Source of the DNA: Pseudogracilibacillus sp037071985
GTDB taxonomy: Bacteria; Bacillota; Bacilli; Bacillales; Amphibacillaceae
Assembly (NCBI RefSeq): GCF_037071985.1
Contig: NZ_JAXHDF010000003.1
Span: 310,001 to 374,000, forward strand
Reading direction: 5' to 3'
Length of the DNA stretch: 64,000 nt
Shown here: piece by piece, positions 44,277 to 53,973 of the stretch
Position numbering within the stretch: the first letter of the stretch is position 1
Layout: each line of letters begins with the position of its first letter
The notes under the pieces: model-generated
What the model was told of the DNA's origin: nothing
Databases searched by the model: none
What the model saw: only the letters and a program-made list of their open reading frames with translations
Made by a program: the position numbers and the translations under genes

Positions 44277-45671
44277 TTATTCACCTACTTCAAACGAATG
44301 AGACGGCTGATAGCTGTTTAGGAGGTCTTCTTCTATACACATATTGAATGAGTGAAAATTTAAGACTGGAATATCGTGAGATTCTTCCTTAATTAATTGG
44401 ACTTCACGACTATAAATTTTCACACTTTCATTTAATTCGACTATGGTGTATTGAGACTTATCGAAATCTTCTTGCTCCCTGAAATCATCTTTATCTATTT
44501 CATTGATTAGAAAGTCATCAGGTTTAATAAATACAATATTTGTTGGTATTGAATGACTTGAAAAGTTAAATGTTGAGATAATCTCTTCTTTGTTATCATT
44601 ACGGTAACAAATTACTATTACAATGAGATTAGGGTTATTTAGGGATCGTTGTACAACATCTGCAATATGTTCGTCGTAAAAAGAAAAGCCAAAAACTATT
44701 AATGCAGACTGTTCTTTTTCAAGTTCATAGCTTAATAGCCTCAACATATTAAAATAATGTTCTTCTATTAATGTAGTTTGAAACTTCTTTTTTGTTGGTA
44801 AGACAATCTGAAGCTTTTCTATTAATGAAACAAGTTCATTAAGCTCATGTTCAGAGTAGTTAGCAATTTCGTTAATGTCATCAATTAATTCTTTCAGGTT
44901 AATTTCCCTATTATTTAGTAAATCAATAAATTCTGACGGAGATGAAAATTCTTGATTTGCTAAAATCATATAATTCTCAATATCCGTTTCAAATTTACTC
45001 CAAAAATTAGAAAGTAACTGATTTATATCTTTAATCGTTGATAACGAAGATGTAATTTGGATTTTGGATCTACCTTTTTTATTCTTTAAATACTCTCTCC
45101 AATTTACTGAACCATGACATTTTATTAAGTTGATGACTGGCATTTCGCTTGAGTAATTATCAAAAACACCCGAATATAGAAGGGTTTTATTAAAATTGTC
45201 TGTATTTAATATCCTTTTTACGTAGCCATTAGCACCGTCGTTAAAAAAAATTCTAGCATTGTGTTCTAAACTAGTTTCAATGGCACTTTCCAAGAAAAGA
45301 TCATAATTGGTAGTAATGATATTAACTCTTTTTGGAGATACCCTACTATTTCTCGTTTTTAAGAATTCTAAAATGTTATGAATGAATCGGGTATAATCAT
45401 TTAAAATACTTAACATTAATTTAGTCTTTTCACCGCAATAACAATAACCGTTTAAATAGTTTAATAGGTATAAGTTATCCGAAATAGACACTTTATAGAA
45501 CAGTGTTTTAATTAAGTTTTTCCCATTTTTAGTCAAATTAGCTTCGGATAGTATCTGCTCAAAATTACCTAGTGAAGAAAAGAATGGAGCAGAGGCTCCA
45601 GCACCAAATAAAAAAGTAGTGTTTTTTTCTAATAATACATTTTTCAAAATCTCTTTTTTGGCTATTTCCAT
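44277..45671 (-). CDS. SIR2-like protein of a SIR2-HerA defence system
   Basis: A 464-residue SIR2_2-type protein. NAD-binding features are TTFLFGAGASAPFFSSLGNF (about 18-37), IITTNYDLFLE and the catalytic-type His in LIKCHGSVNW; ALIVFGFSFYDEHIADV follows later. AGGAG lies 7 bases before the ATG. It is the first gene of the operon. By analogy with studied SIR2-HerA pairs it should hydrolyse NAD or act as a nuclease when phage is sensed. It has no membrane segment. Confidence 0.88.
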   Translation of the reverse strand: MEIAKKEILKNVLLEKNTTFLFGAGASAPFFSSLGNFEQILSEANLTKNGKNLIKTLFYKVSISDNLYLLNYLNGYCYCGEKTKLMLSILNDYTRFIHNILEFLKTRNSRVSPKRVNIITTNYDLFLESAIETSLEHNARIFFNDGANGYVKRILNTDNFNKTLLYSGVFDNYSSEMPVINLIKCHGSVNWREYLKNKKGRSKIQITSSLSTIKDINQLLSNFWSKFETDIENYMILANQEFSSPSEFIDLLNNREINLKELIDDINEIANYSEHELNELVSLIEKLQIVLPTKKKFQTTLIEEHYFNMLRLLSYELEKEQSALIVFGFSFYDEHIADVVQRSLNNPNLIVIVICYRNDNKEEIISTFNFSSHSIPTNIVFIKPDDFLINEIDKDDFREQEDFDKSQYTIVELNESVKIYSREVQLIKEESHDIPVLNFHSFNMCIEEDLLNSYQPSHSFEVGE

Positions 45672-46065
45672 ATTTTTTCTCCTATTTAGTTTATTTAGTA
45701 TATTGTATCATTTAGATAGGTGATGTTGTAGGAATATAGAACTATAAGCGATTTATTGAATGAATAATATAGAAATAGGTTCTACAAAGATATTATTCAT
45801 TAGGCTAAAAAGGATTTTGCGGATTCAGTTACAAAATAATATTGGGAACAACGGTAGATATATTTGTTCTATCAAACAAGGAAGAACATCAACTGATCTA
45901 TATTGATCAAATTAAATATAGAAAAGTTCTCTAGTTGATAAAGTTCGTTAGGTCAAAAAATATTATTCTGATTGTATTGTTTTTACTTTATCTTCATTAA
46001 AAGAAGACGCTCTTCAATTGAAACTTGTAAAAGATATCAAATTTTTTTGGTGATAACTCTAAATT

Positions 46066-46345
46066 GTGATTTGCATTTATTGCATTAAAATTGCATTATT
46101 TTAATTTTTTATATCAATTCATATGGATTGATACTTCTTTAAACCCTTTTATAATCAATGATATTGCTCTATATCTAACACAGTGAAAGTAGAGTGGGAA
46201 TAAGAGGCTAACTTGATTTAAAGAGGGAATGCCTATTTAAAGGTATTTGTCCTACCAAAAATGATGAAAATGCAATGAATTTAATATGGTTCCCTACTAA
46301 AAACCCTACCAAGAAAAAATTTTGGTAGGGAACATTTTTGTTATC
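46066..46345 (+). repeat. 280-bp direct repeat copy A, containing a guaA-type core
   Basis: A non-coding segment with clear similarity to 57609-57885. Shared words include TTTGCATTTATTGCATTAAA, GATATTGCTCTATATCTA, GTGAAAGTAG, TGCCTATTTAAAGG and the CCCTACCAA/TTGGTAGGG hairpin (46304-46330). The core GAGTGGGAATAA is at 46192. Confidence 0.75.
46192..46203 (+). repeat. guaA-type core copy 3
   Basis: GAGTGGGAATAA, identical to the last 12 bases of guaA, in the same orientation. The flanking DNA differs from guaA, as expected for an element end. Confidence 0.65.
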
Positions 46346-46367
46346 TTGAAATAAAAGGAGAGATTCT

Positions 46368-46694
46368 ATGAAAAAAATAATTTTTATATGTTTAGGTGTA
46401 GTAATCATATCCTCGGTTATATATTTAAATATCAGTTCAGCATCTCTTAAAAGTGATGAAGATCATTTATCTGATATAGTTGATTTGACATGGGAAAAAT
46501 ATGATGTTTTAGCTTCCTCTATTCTTATAGATAGTTCGGTATTATTTTTAGAGATTTCTGATACAGAAAGTAAAATAGAAGTTGAGGAATTTGTTAAAGA
46601 TAAGTTAGTGGAACGAGATGTAAAAACATATTCTACAGAAATCTTACTGGGAAATGTGGAAGAAAAGGAAAAATTAGTTAGTAATTCTAAATGA
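46368..46694 (+). CDS. Hypothetical secreted or membrane-anchored protein
   Basis: A 108-residue protein with an N-terminal signal or anchor (MKKIIFICLGVVIISSVIYL) and a charged soluble part. AAAGGAGAG precedes the ATG. The middle (TWEKYDVL ... EVEEFVKDKL ... STEI) follows the same pattern as a broken gene at 63070-63254, so both may belong to one unnamed Bacillaceae family. No function can be assigned. Confidence 0.6.
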   Translation: MKKIIFICLGVVIISSVIYLNISSASLKSDEDHLSDIVDLTWEKYDVLASSILIDSSVLFLEISDTESKIEVEEFVKDKLVERDVKTYSTEILLGNVEEKEKLVSNSK

Positions 46695-46917
46695 ATTACT
46701 TAAGTATAAGGTATTTGATGATATTAGAGGATATGAAGCTGATACAGCTGGTTGTTAAAGGGTTCACCAGTTTATAGAAATTATTCGGAAACAAGTCAAA
46801 CACCATTGTTATACATGCATATGGAGCAAGTGGGTCTCCTCTAACAAATAAGGGAACTCGTATAACTCAAGCAGCTTTTTATAATATTTCAAAATGGGAA
46901 GAAGAGTAATATAAGAC

Positions 46918-47274
46918 ATGCGAATTATCTTTTATTCTATCATTTTTCTTTTTCTTATTGTGGGGTGTCAACAACAGGAGCAACATCCTAATAAAGAATT
47001 AGAGAAAGTAAAAGTGCTTATTTATATTGTTCGACCAGACCAATCACCAGTGCAAGATTTTACAATTACTCTTAGTGAAACTGGTGAATCAGCCCCAAAT
47101 ATAGGAATGATATTAACTCTAACTGATGTAGACGGAAAAACAGAAGCAAATTTAAAAGTTGGAGTAACCTATGAAGCTTATTTAGTGAAAGATGATGATA
47201 CAACACAATATGAAGAATTTACCGTTTCGGATAAAGTAGAGGAGAATGAATTTATTTTTGTACTTGAGGATTGA
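46918..47274 (+). CDS. Small lipoprotein
   Basis: A 118-residue lipoprotein. The signal MRIIFYSIIFLFLIVGC has the lipobox LIVGC with Cys at residue 17. The mature part looks like a beta-sandwich with DQSPVQDFTITLSETG and ends in FVLED, resembling carboxypeptidase-regulatory-like folds. No function is known. A terminator follows. The ribosome site is weak (GAAGAAGAG). Confidence 0.65.
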   Translation: MRIIFYSIIFLFLIVGCQQQEQHPNKELEKVKVLIYIVRPDQSPVQDFTITLSETGESAPNIGMILTLTDVDGKTEANLKVGVTYEAYLVKDDDTTQYEEFTVSDKVEENEFIFVLED

Positions 47275-47300
47275 TAAAATGCTGTTAATTTTTAATAAAA

Positions 47301-47330
47301 AAGGTTGCCTTAGATGGCAATCTTTTTATT
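47301..47330 (+). terminator. Terminator after the lipoprotein gene
   Basis: AAGGTTGCC (47301-47309) pairs with GGCAATCTT (47316-47324), followed by TTTATTTTT. Confidence 0.75.
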
Positions 47331-47514
47331 TTTACAAATAATATGTAACATTGTAAATGTTTATTATGAAAGGTATGCTTCTGGTATACTATCAATTTTA
47401 TGTTGTAGTAATGATTTTCTTAACATGAAAGTAGGAATACAAATATGTAATACGAAGTTATTTGCTTTCCATTCTTGATATTCGAGATAGAGACTATTTA
47501 AACCTTTTTTATTT

Positions 47515-48384
47515 TCAGTTAAAAACATCTTTTGCAACATGAAAAAATTCCTTTACAGCTGGAGAAGCATTAGCAATAGAATGACAGGCAAGTACAACTT
47601 CACGGCTATTATTAATATTTAGTTTGCTAACCTTTATATTTTGTTGGGTCTTTAGAAATAGTTCTGGACCAATTGTAACGCCAAGTCCTTCTTGTACCAT
47701 GTTAGCAATGGTTGTACAGTCGTGCACTTCAAAAAGAATCGATGGTTTCAATTGCGCTTCTTCAAATAATTCCTCAACATGTGATTGATACATCCCTGTC
47801 GGCATAATGAAAGATTCTTCCTTTAAATCTTCCATATTTACTGTTTTTCTGGTGTGGAATCTGTGATCCGGATGATAAGCTACCACCATGTTGTCTTTAA
47901 TAAGGGGAACCAAATCAAAATCTGGATCAGATTTTCCTTTTACAACAAACCCAATATCAATAATACCTGAACCCAACCATTCCGTGATTTCTTCATAAGT
48001 TCCTTCAAAAAACTTAAACTCGATCTTAGGATGCTTTTTCTGAAATTTTCCAAGCAATTTAGGTAATAAACATGAAGAAGCACTTGCAAAAGTACCGATA
48101 CGAATAATTCCAGTTTCCAAATTGTTTGTTAACGCAATTTCTTGGTTAATGATTTCCACTCTATTTAATATCTCTCGAAGATGGGGAAGGATTTTTTGTC
48201 CTATCTCCGTAAGTGTTATTCCTTTTTTGCGATCACGAATTAATAAAGAGACACCCCATTCAGACTCTAAACTCGCAACAGCATGGCTCACGGCTGATTG
48301 AGTCATATTTAATGTTTCAGCAGTTTCTGTAAAGCTTCCTAGCTCGACTACTTTTGCAATGATTTCGTACCGCACAATAGTCAT
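47515..48384 (-). CDS. LysR family transcriptional regulator
   Basis: 289 residues: N-terminal winged HTH (FTETAETLNMTQSAVSHAVA, about 18-37) and a periplasmic-binding-type effector domain (about 90-285). It is divergent from the MFS exporter gene with 100 bases between, the usual LysR arrangement in which it activates its neighbour and represses itself. The effector is unknown. Confidence 0.92.
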   Translation of the reverse strand: MTIVRYEIIAKVVELGSFTETAETLNMTQSAVSHAVASLESEWGVSLLIRDRKKGITLTEIGQKILPHLREILNRVEIINQEIALTNNLETGIIRIGTFASASSCLLPKLLGKFQKKHPKIEFKFFEGTYEEITEWLGSGIIDIGFVVKGKSDPDFDLVPLIKDNMVVAYHPDHRFHTRKTVNMEDLKEESFIMPTGMYQSHVEELFEEAQLKPSILFEVHDCTTIANMVQEGLGVTIGPELFLKTQQNIKVSKLNINNSREVVLACHSIANASPAVKEFFHVAKDVFN

Positions 48385-48484
48385 GAGTAATTACTCACCT
48401 CCCTCATTAAAAATATCAATTTTACTTATGTTAACACGAGACTTAAAATTAATACAACGTTTCAATTATAAGGAGATGTACAAA

Positions 48485-49663
48485 ATGAAAAAAAATATAA
48501 ATCAGCTAATCATTATACTTTTAGCTTTAGGAGCTTTTGTGACAGGAACAGCAGAATTTGTTGTTTCTGGAATTTTAGAACTTATTGCTAATGAAATGGA
48601 TGTATCTATTTCATTAGCTGGTCAGTTGATTACGATTTATTCTTTATCTTATGCCATCGGAGCATTGGTATTGGTCATGCTAACGTCTAAATTTGACCGT
48701 AAAAAAGTGCTTTTATATGCCATCTCTGTATTTATTCTAGGAAATCTAGTTGGATTTTTCAGCTATAATTTTGTCATTCTTATGTTATCTAGAGTCATTA
48801 TGGCAATGAGTGGAGGGCTATATATCGTTGTTGCCACCAATTATGCTGCTCAAATTGCAGTTCCTGAAAAAAGAGGTAGTGCAATGGCAACTGTCATTAC
48901 AGGTTTTACTGTTTCATTAGTACTTGGAGTGCCTATCGGAACATTTTTAGCTGGATATCTTGATTGGCATTATATTTTCTTAATCATTGCTCTTAGCACA
49001 GTTTTTTTATTAATGGGACTTTATAAATTACTGCCAGCTATAGTCGGAAATCAATCGCTACCATTTAAACAGCAGCTACAAATTATTAAAGATAAACGAG
49101 TCCTCACTGGTTTAATGACAACGATCTTTTGGATTTTAGGATATACGATGGTTTTTGCCTATATTGCTCCATTATTAAGTCATACTGCTGGTTTTTCTAT
49201 AGAAATGACAAGTATAGCTTTATTTGTTTTAGGTACTTTTGCTTTTATTGGTTCACGCTTTGGAGGATATGCGGTAGACAAATGGGGACCAAATCGAACG
49301 ATATCTTTCAGTTTATGTGTTCATATCATTTCTTTGTTTGTACTAGCATTTACACAGTTCTCAACGGTCGGTGTTTTTATCACGCTAGCTTTTTGGGGAG
49401 TGGCAACTTGGACAACGACACCAGCAAAGCAGTTTTACTTGATTTCACTAAAACCGCAATCTTCTGAAACAGTGCTCAGTTTTAATACCGCATTAATGAA
49501 TGTGGGAATGATGCTGGGTTCCGCATCAGGAGGAATCATTATTCAATATACGAAAATAGTAAATTTAAGCTGGATTGGTGGATTATTCGTTATACTCGGA
49601 CTTATTTTTATCAGATATTCTTTCTACCTAAATAAAAATGTTATGGAGCACCATCGACTTTAA
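48485..49663 (+). CDS. MFS efflux transporter (DHA1, AraJ/PbuE-like)
   Basis: A 392-residue protein with 12 spans. TM1 contains the TGTAEFVVSGIL segment of DHA1 drug or sugar/purine exporters, and the loop 2-3 motif is TSKFDRKKVLL. The frame reaches back to 48359, but the ATG at 48485 follows ATAAGGAG at the right distance and starts the first span. Paired with the divergent LysR gene. The substrate is unknown. Confidence 0.88.
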   Translation: MKKNINQLIIILLALGAFVTGTAEFVVSGILELIANEMDVSISLAGQLITIYSLSYAIGALVLVMLTSKFDRKKVLLYAISVFILGNLVGFFSYNFVILMLSRVIMAMSGGLYIVVATNYAAQIAVPEKRGSAMATVITGFTVSLVLGVPIGTFLAGYLDWHYIFLIIALSTVFLLMGLYKLLPAIVGNQSLPFKQQLQIIKDKRVLTGLMTTIFWILGYTMVFAYIAPLLSHTAGFSIEMTSIALFVLGTFAFIGSRFGGYAVDKWGPNRTISFSLCVHIISLFVLAFTQFSTVGVFITLAFWGVATWTTTPAKQFYLISLKPQSSETVLSFNTALMNVGMMLGSASGGIIIQYTKIVNLSWIGGLFVILGLIFIRYSFYLNKNVMEHHRL

Positions 49664-49745
49664 TGAATTAAAAAATAATATCTAAACTCAACTGCTTTGA
49701 TATACAGTCGGGTTTTTATTTTTTTCTTAAAAAATACTCTCCGAT

Positions 49746-50009
49746 ATTTGGCATTTCATAGAAAATCTTGTTGAAGGTTATGAAAGGGTAATCATCACCC
49801 ACCTTTGCAGTTGCGAAGGGAAAGGAAATGCATGATAGAACCAGATTGTAACGAGTGGCAAGTTCGCTGTGCATTTAATGCCTTTTGTAAACGTGTATTG
49901 AAGAATGAAGCAATCAATATTTACAACGAAAGGAGACAACAACAAGCAAAGGTGATGACATTTTCTGTTCTAACTCTACTAGAAAATCAACTCTATTTCT
50001 TAGATAAAT
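49746..50009 (+). pseudogene. Truncated copy of the orf7-like sigma gene and its leader
   Basis: About 90 percent identical to 38662-38935, including the leader and ribosome site. The frame from ATG 49832 matches the first 60 residues of the intact protein (EWQVRCAFNAFCKRVLKNEA) and then stops. The region-4 HTH is missing, so it cannot work. It marks a second Tn916-type element. Confidence 0.88.
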
Positions 50010-50075
50010 AATAGAGAGCAGAAACTGTCCACTTTAGTTTAGCAGTTAAATCTTGTAGGAAATAAATTCATAAAG

Positions 50076-50297
50076 ATGTACTCAGGAAAGGATTATGTTG
50101 ATAATATGATTGAGAAAAGCAAATGGATATTTTGCCCTATTTGTAAATCAAAGACACGTACTAAGGTTTGTGCAGTTACGATATTAATTAACTTTCCCCT
50201 TTACTGTCCTAAATGTAAACAAGAAAGTTTAGTCAATATTAAAAAATATAAGATTGCCATAGTTAAAGAGCCAGACGCTGAGACGCAGAGCCAATAA
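50076..50297 (+). CDS. Cysteine-rich KTR domain protein
   Basis: A small zinc-ribbon-like protein of 73 residues with two CxxC pairs, FCPICKSKTRTKV and YCPKCKQES. The KTR motif defines a family often found beside tet(M) or in Tn916-type elements. The function is unknown. The start may instead be ATG 50106 (MIEKSKWIFCPIC), which matches relatives better; neither start has a well-placed ribosome site. Confidence 0.75.
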   Translation: MYSGKDYVDNMIEKSKWIFCPICKSKTRTKVCAVTILINFPLYCPKCKQESLVNIKKYKIAIVKEPDAETQSQ

Positions 50298-50335
50298 TAT
50301 GAGATTTCAACTCATATTATTGGCCTTTGTAGATT
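50291..50335. terminator. Terminator after the KTR gene
   Basis: A perfect 13-bp stem CCAATAATATGAG (50291-50303) with CTCATATTATTGG (50311-50323), followed by a T-rich tract. Confidence 0.85.
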
Positions 50336-50394
50336 TTTCATTAATCAGAAATACATTGCATTTAAAAAGTGTTCATACCTTAAAATTAGAAGTC

Positions 50395-51333
50395 CTAGCT
50401 ATTCTGATACATTGCTAAGACTTCCTCTAACTCGTTAATTATTCGCTGTATTAAAGGTTCTGGTGAGACTATTTTAATATGTTTACCCATTTTACTTAGT
50501 AAAGAGGAAATAAAATTCAAATCCTTTTCATTCACATAAGTTTCAAAGAGATACATATTATCGTTTATGGGAGAAATCGTTATGCTATCCCAAAGATGAT
50601 TCTTTAGCATATTGAGACCTCTCTCCTGACAATGAATTTCTATTTTTATTTTATTATCAGTACGAAACATATACTTTTGAAAGTTATCCATCGTTATCTT
50701 TGGTATTTCTTTCATTTCAGTTATTTCTTGAAGTTCATTAATTTTTTCTGCATTTAGAATCTTGGTATAGTTCATTGATTCATTTGTAATAACCATATAC
50801 CAAAGTCCATTTTTAAAAAGAAAGCCGATGATGAAATAAAGTCCGTTCATTTTTCTATCAGCATAAGTAATATGCAGCCATTTCTTTTTAGCCATTACTT
50901 GAATAAAAGGAGTTACATCAAACTCGCTCTTATTTACATGGATATGATGATACTTCACTTTATTTTTAAAGAAATCAATGCTATTCCTTTGTTCAGTAGT
51001 AGAATTGGTGTATATTTTATGAAAAATATCTTTATAGGTGGTGCTGAATGGAAGTGAATTCATATTCGAAATGCTGGTTAAGGCAAATATCAGAGCGTTA
51101 CTTTCCTCATTTGTTAAATCAATTTTTGTTAAATTTCTTTCTCGGATGATTCGATAGCCACCGTGTCTTCCAGCTTCACTATATATGGGGACGCCCAGCA
51201 TTTCCATTTCTTGAATATCTCGTAACGCTGTTCTCCTTGAAATGCCGAATTTTTCCATCAAATCAGAGAGGTTAAAGACGGTCTTTGTATTGACAAAGTG
51301 AATCATATGATATAATCGCATTGATTTTTTCAT
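50395..51333 (-). CDS. WYL-domain transcriptional regulator (YafY-like)
   Basis: 312 residues: N-terminal HTH_11 (LMEKFGISRRTALRDIQEME, about 24-43) with the EAGRHGGYRI wing, and a middle and C-terminal WYL-type ligand domain. It is divergent from the VOC gene with 83 bases between. It probably controls that gene and itself. The ligand is unknown. Confidence 0.88.
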   Translation of the reverse strand: MKKSMRLYHMIHFVNTKTVFNLSDLMEKFGISRRTALRDIQEMEMLGVPIYSEAGRHGGYRIIRERNLTKIDLTNEESNALIFALTSISNMNSLPFSTTYKDIFHKIYTNSTTEQRNSIDFFKNKVKYHHIHVNKSEFDVTPFIQVMAKKKWLHITYADRKMNGLYFIIGFLFKNGLWYMVITNESMNYTKILNAEKINELQEITEMKEIPKITMDNFQKYMFRTDNKIKIEIHCQERGLNMLKNHLWDSITISPINDNMYLFETYVNEKDLNFISSLLSKMGKHIKIVSPEPLIQRIINELEEVLAMYQNS

Positions 51334-51416
51334 ACAAAACTCTCCTTAAAGTGCCGCAAAGTGACACCATTAAATTTTATACTTGTATTATATCAAAATG
51401 ATAAGGAGGATTTATA

Positions 51417-51845
51417 ATGGAGTTTGAAGTATCACCCTATTTTTTAATAACGACAGACGCAGAAGAAGCACGATTGTTTTATGAAGAAATTTTTAATGCA
51501 ACAACAGTCTATTTGCAAAGAGTGAAAGACAGACCAGAACAAGCAAAGATAGGTGTTTCTGAAGATGATTACAATCGAATTGACCAATCCGTACTACAAT
51601 TTGGGAATATTAAAATAATGCTGGCTGATGATACAGAAGGTCTTCCTATTACGGAAGGGACTATTGTTTCTATTTGTCTTACCTTTAATACAGCGGAAGA
51701 AACAAAAACTGTCTATGACAGAATGATTGAAAAAGGTTCAAGCATATTAAGAGAATACAAAAGCGATTTTTATACAGAAGGCTATGGATATGTAAAGGAT
51801 CCTTTCGGAATATGCTTCCATTTATTTACGAAAAGGCGAGTTTGA
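51417..51845 (+). CDS. VOC superfamily protein (PhnB/glyoxalase-like)
   Basis: 142 residues with the beta-alpha-beta-beta-beta pattern of VOC proteins: PYFLITTDAEEARLFYEEIF at the start and GYGYVKDPFGICFHLF at the end. The latter has the usual DPFG turn. AAGGAGG lies before the ATG. It may be a resistance or dioxygenase-like enzyme; the substrate is unknown. Controlled, by position, by the divergent WYL regulator. Confidence 0.85.
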   Translation: MEFEVSPYFLITTDAEEARLFYEEIFNATTVYLQRVKDRPEQAKIGVSEDDYNRIDQSVLQFGNIKIMLADDTEGLPITEGTIVSICLTFNTAEETKTVYDRMIEKGSSILREYKSDFYTEGYGYVKDPFGICFHLFTKRRV

Positions 51846-52267
51846 ATTAATCTGATTGGTGTGAACATTTATCACTGGTGCAAGTATCGCACGGGAAAAT
51901 GGCATGATATTGCCATTATTAGCATTTTGAAAAGTGAACACAATCAATTATATAATTTTAGAATTAACGAACTTTCAATTTACTGTAGACGATTTAAGAA
52001 AATAAAATGAAAAAAGTGCAATGAAAAAGAACAAAAGCGCAATGCACCTGCTTAGATGCGACAAGCATAAGACGAGCACGCGAAGTAGCATTTTTTGCGA
52101 CGCAGCGGGATTGGCTTATGACTCGAGTAACTGGCGCCTGAAGCTGGATGTAGTATTTCTACGTTAGTAGAGTTATCCACAGTCCAAAATTTTATAATTG
52201 CCTATACCATAAAAAGAGTTAGAAACCCTTGATACAAAAAGGTTTCTAGCTCCCCTATATTTATTCC
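51846..52267. other. Non-coding stretch with a probable dispersed intergenic repeat
   Basis: No gene seen. A GC-richer block at about 52040-52180 has the words GATGCGACAAGCATAAGACG, GATTGGCTTATGACTCGAG and AACTGGCGCCTGAAGCT, then GAGTTATCCACAG. I recall similar blocks between genes in Bacillaceae genomes, so it is probably a REP-like family member. An AATGGC/GCCATT hairpin stands near 51900. Confidence 0.5.
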
Positions 52268-53238
52268 CACTTGACCATTACCAACTCGATTTTTATGTGG
52301 GACACGGGTTGGGATTGGTTGCCATGGAATTGGGATGATGGCATAAGTAAACTGGTCATGATGGCTTATATACAATCACCAATTTTGTTTGGATTATTAG
52401 CCTGTATTTATCGAATGCGAAGGGCTATTTAATCCAACAAGCCTATTCTCTCGATTTCATTTCACAAACAGCAGATGCGATTGGCAAGAATATGCAGACA
52501 TTGGCTGGAATCACCGCAAGAGGTTTTAATAGTTCGGGATTTTATGTGGGGTTCTTACTTATCTTTATTTTAGTGATTGGTATTCACGTGGCATATACGG
52601 GCTTAATGAAACGAGAAACGACGAAAGCGAATCGGGCGATCCTAAACATTTTAGTCGTGTTTATTTTGTCTGCATCCTTTATCGCTTATGCGCAAACGCA
52701 AACATACATTACGAATATCAATGATTTTTCAGCAGATATTATTCAAGCTAGTTTAGATTTAGGAACCAAAATTTTGATGCCAAACTCTATTAATCAAGTA
52801 AAAGATAGTGTCGATATGATACGAAACAACTTGTATTCGATTCAAGTGGAACAGCTGTGGATGTTATTACAGTTTTATGATTCGGACAAAGAAACCATCG
52901 GTGAAGAACGTGTCGAAACCGTAGTTTCCATTAGCCCTGATGCAAATAACGGAAAAGACCGTGAAGATGCCGTCAAAACAGAAATTGAAGACAATGACAA
53001 TAAAATTTAACGATTACAAAGACCACTACTCGCTTAGGAATGGTCTTTTTTTTATTTCTATTTAATATCGGGATTTCGATTTTCGTGTTTCTTCTATCGG
53101 GAATTATGATTTTCTCGCAGATTCTCTTTATTATCTATGCTATATTTTTACCCATCAGTTTTTTACTGTCCATGATACCAACCTTTTAAAACATGGGAAA
53201 ACAAGCGATGATGAAGTTGTTTAATGTGATTATGCTTA
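52268..53238 (+). pseudogene. Decayed copy of the orf15-like TrbL-type gene
   Basis: Homologous to 24957-25919 of the intact ICE with about 80 percent identity by eye. The best open piece (52492-53010) includes LAGITARGFNSSGFYVGFLL. The copy has lost its start. It has frameshifts near 52303 and 52360, a stop after DNDNKI at 53010 and another where ACTTTTGAA became ACCTTTTAA near 53190. It ends abruptly at TTTAATGTGATTATGCTT. It cannot make a working protein. Confidence 0.9.
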
Positions 53239-53354
53239 TCTTTACTTGAAGTAAAACAAAAAGGATGAAGATAAATAATTTATAAAGTTTCCTTGGAATT
53301 GTTTTCATTATGATACATTACAATTAGCGAAGGTCGTCGGAAAGGGAGAGAAAT

Positions 53355-53687
53355 ATGAATAAGAAAACAAAAGAAGCATTAGACGCAATGGAACATTTAA
53401 GAACGCCAGGTGATGTTGTGTATATTGTGATGAAACGTCAGAAAAGATCTTTTTTATTTCATTTATGGGATACCTTTATTGCTGATACCATATTATCGAC
53501 TGTTTCAGATATGAAATTTAACATGATGTTTTTATTAGCGACAGATGAAGAAGGTAAATTGATAGAAGTGAAAAATGGCACGATCAGTGAAATGATAAAC
53601 GTACCTAATTGGAGGTATGATGATAAAAAATATTTTAAAAAGGTAACAATTGATAACTTTATGTATAAAAAAGTGGAAAAACTGTAA
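53355..53687 (+). CDS. Hypothetical protein
   Basis: A 110-residue protein I do not recognise. It begins MNKKTKEALDAMEHLRTPGD and has a mildly hydrophobic middle but no clear membrane span. A good GGGAGAG precedes the ATG. It stands alone between two ICE remnants. Its base composition resembles its neighbours. Confidence 0.6.
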   Translation: MNKKTKEALDAMEHLRTPGDVVYIVMKRQKRSFLFHLWDTFIADTILSTVSDMKFNMMFLLATDEEGKLIEVKNGTISEMINVPNWRYDDKKYFKKVTIDNFMYKKVEKL

Positions 53688-53973
53688 AGGAGCGAGCAAA
53701 TATCTAATAAAATATAATTATAGTTTCAAAGTATTTATTGCAACCTACAATGGATTTAGTGCATAAAAAATATGGGAGGGAAGACCTCCACCTATATCTA
53801 TATTTTAAATCGAATTTTCCTTGTCTTTATGTTGCATCTTTTATTCTCCTTTTATATATGATGTTAAATAGTTAAATATGATGTAGAGTATGACTATATA
53901 TAAAAGGATAGCTTAGTAAGCTATCCTAATTAGTATTATTATTTTTTGTTTAAGAGAGTGGAATATGGGAGGG
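53688..53973. other. Non-coding stretch with terminator-like hairpins
   Basis: No gene seen. GGGAGG/CCTCC lies near 53773-53790. A perfect 10-bp stem AGGATAGCTT (53905) with AAGCTATCCT (53918) is the best terminator. Confidence 0.5.
53905..53930. terminator. Short terminator hairpin
   Basis: Perfect 10-bp arms with a three-base loop, placed between the hypothetical gene and the converging ImmA remnant. Confidence 0.6.

Larger units (their letters stand above)
41330..46203 (-). mobile_element. SIR2-HerA defence segment bounded by guaA-type cores
   Basis: A 4.9-kb block between core copies 2 and 3 with no integrase of its own. It carries four minus-strand genes ending in a terminator. The flanking cores suggest it entered as, or remains from, an element integrated at the same guaA site, perhaps mobilised by the neighbouring ICE integrase. 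This is inference from the repeats. Confidence 0.5.
45672..46367. other. Intergenic region with core copy 3 and worn coding traces
   Basis: About 700 bases. Stretches near 45850-45940 and 45960-46055 translate into sequence of protein-like composition (for example YSDCIVFTLSSLKEDAL), broken by stops, so they may be remnants of a lost gene I cannot name. The right half is the direct repeat shared with 57609-57885. Confidence 0.4.

Noticed and set aside
46695..46917. A gene between the 108-aa protein and the lipoprotein
   Set aside because: A short in-frame piece ending KWEEE is seen, but there is no start or family; it is at most a remnant.
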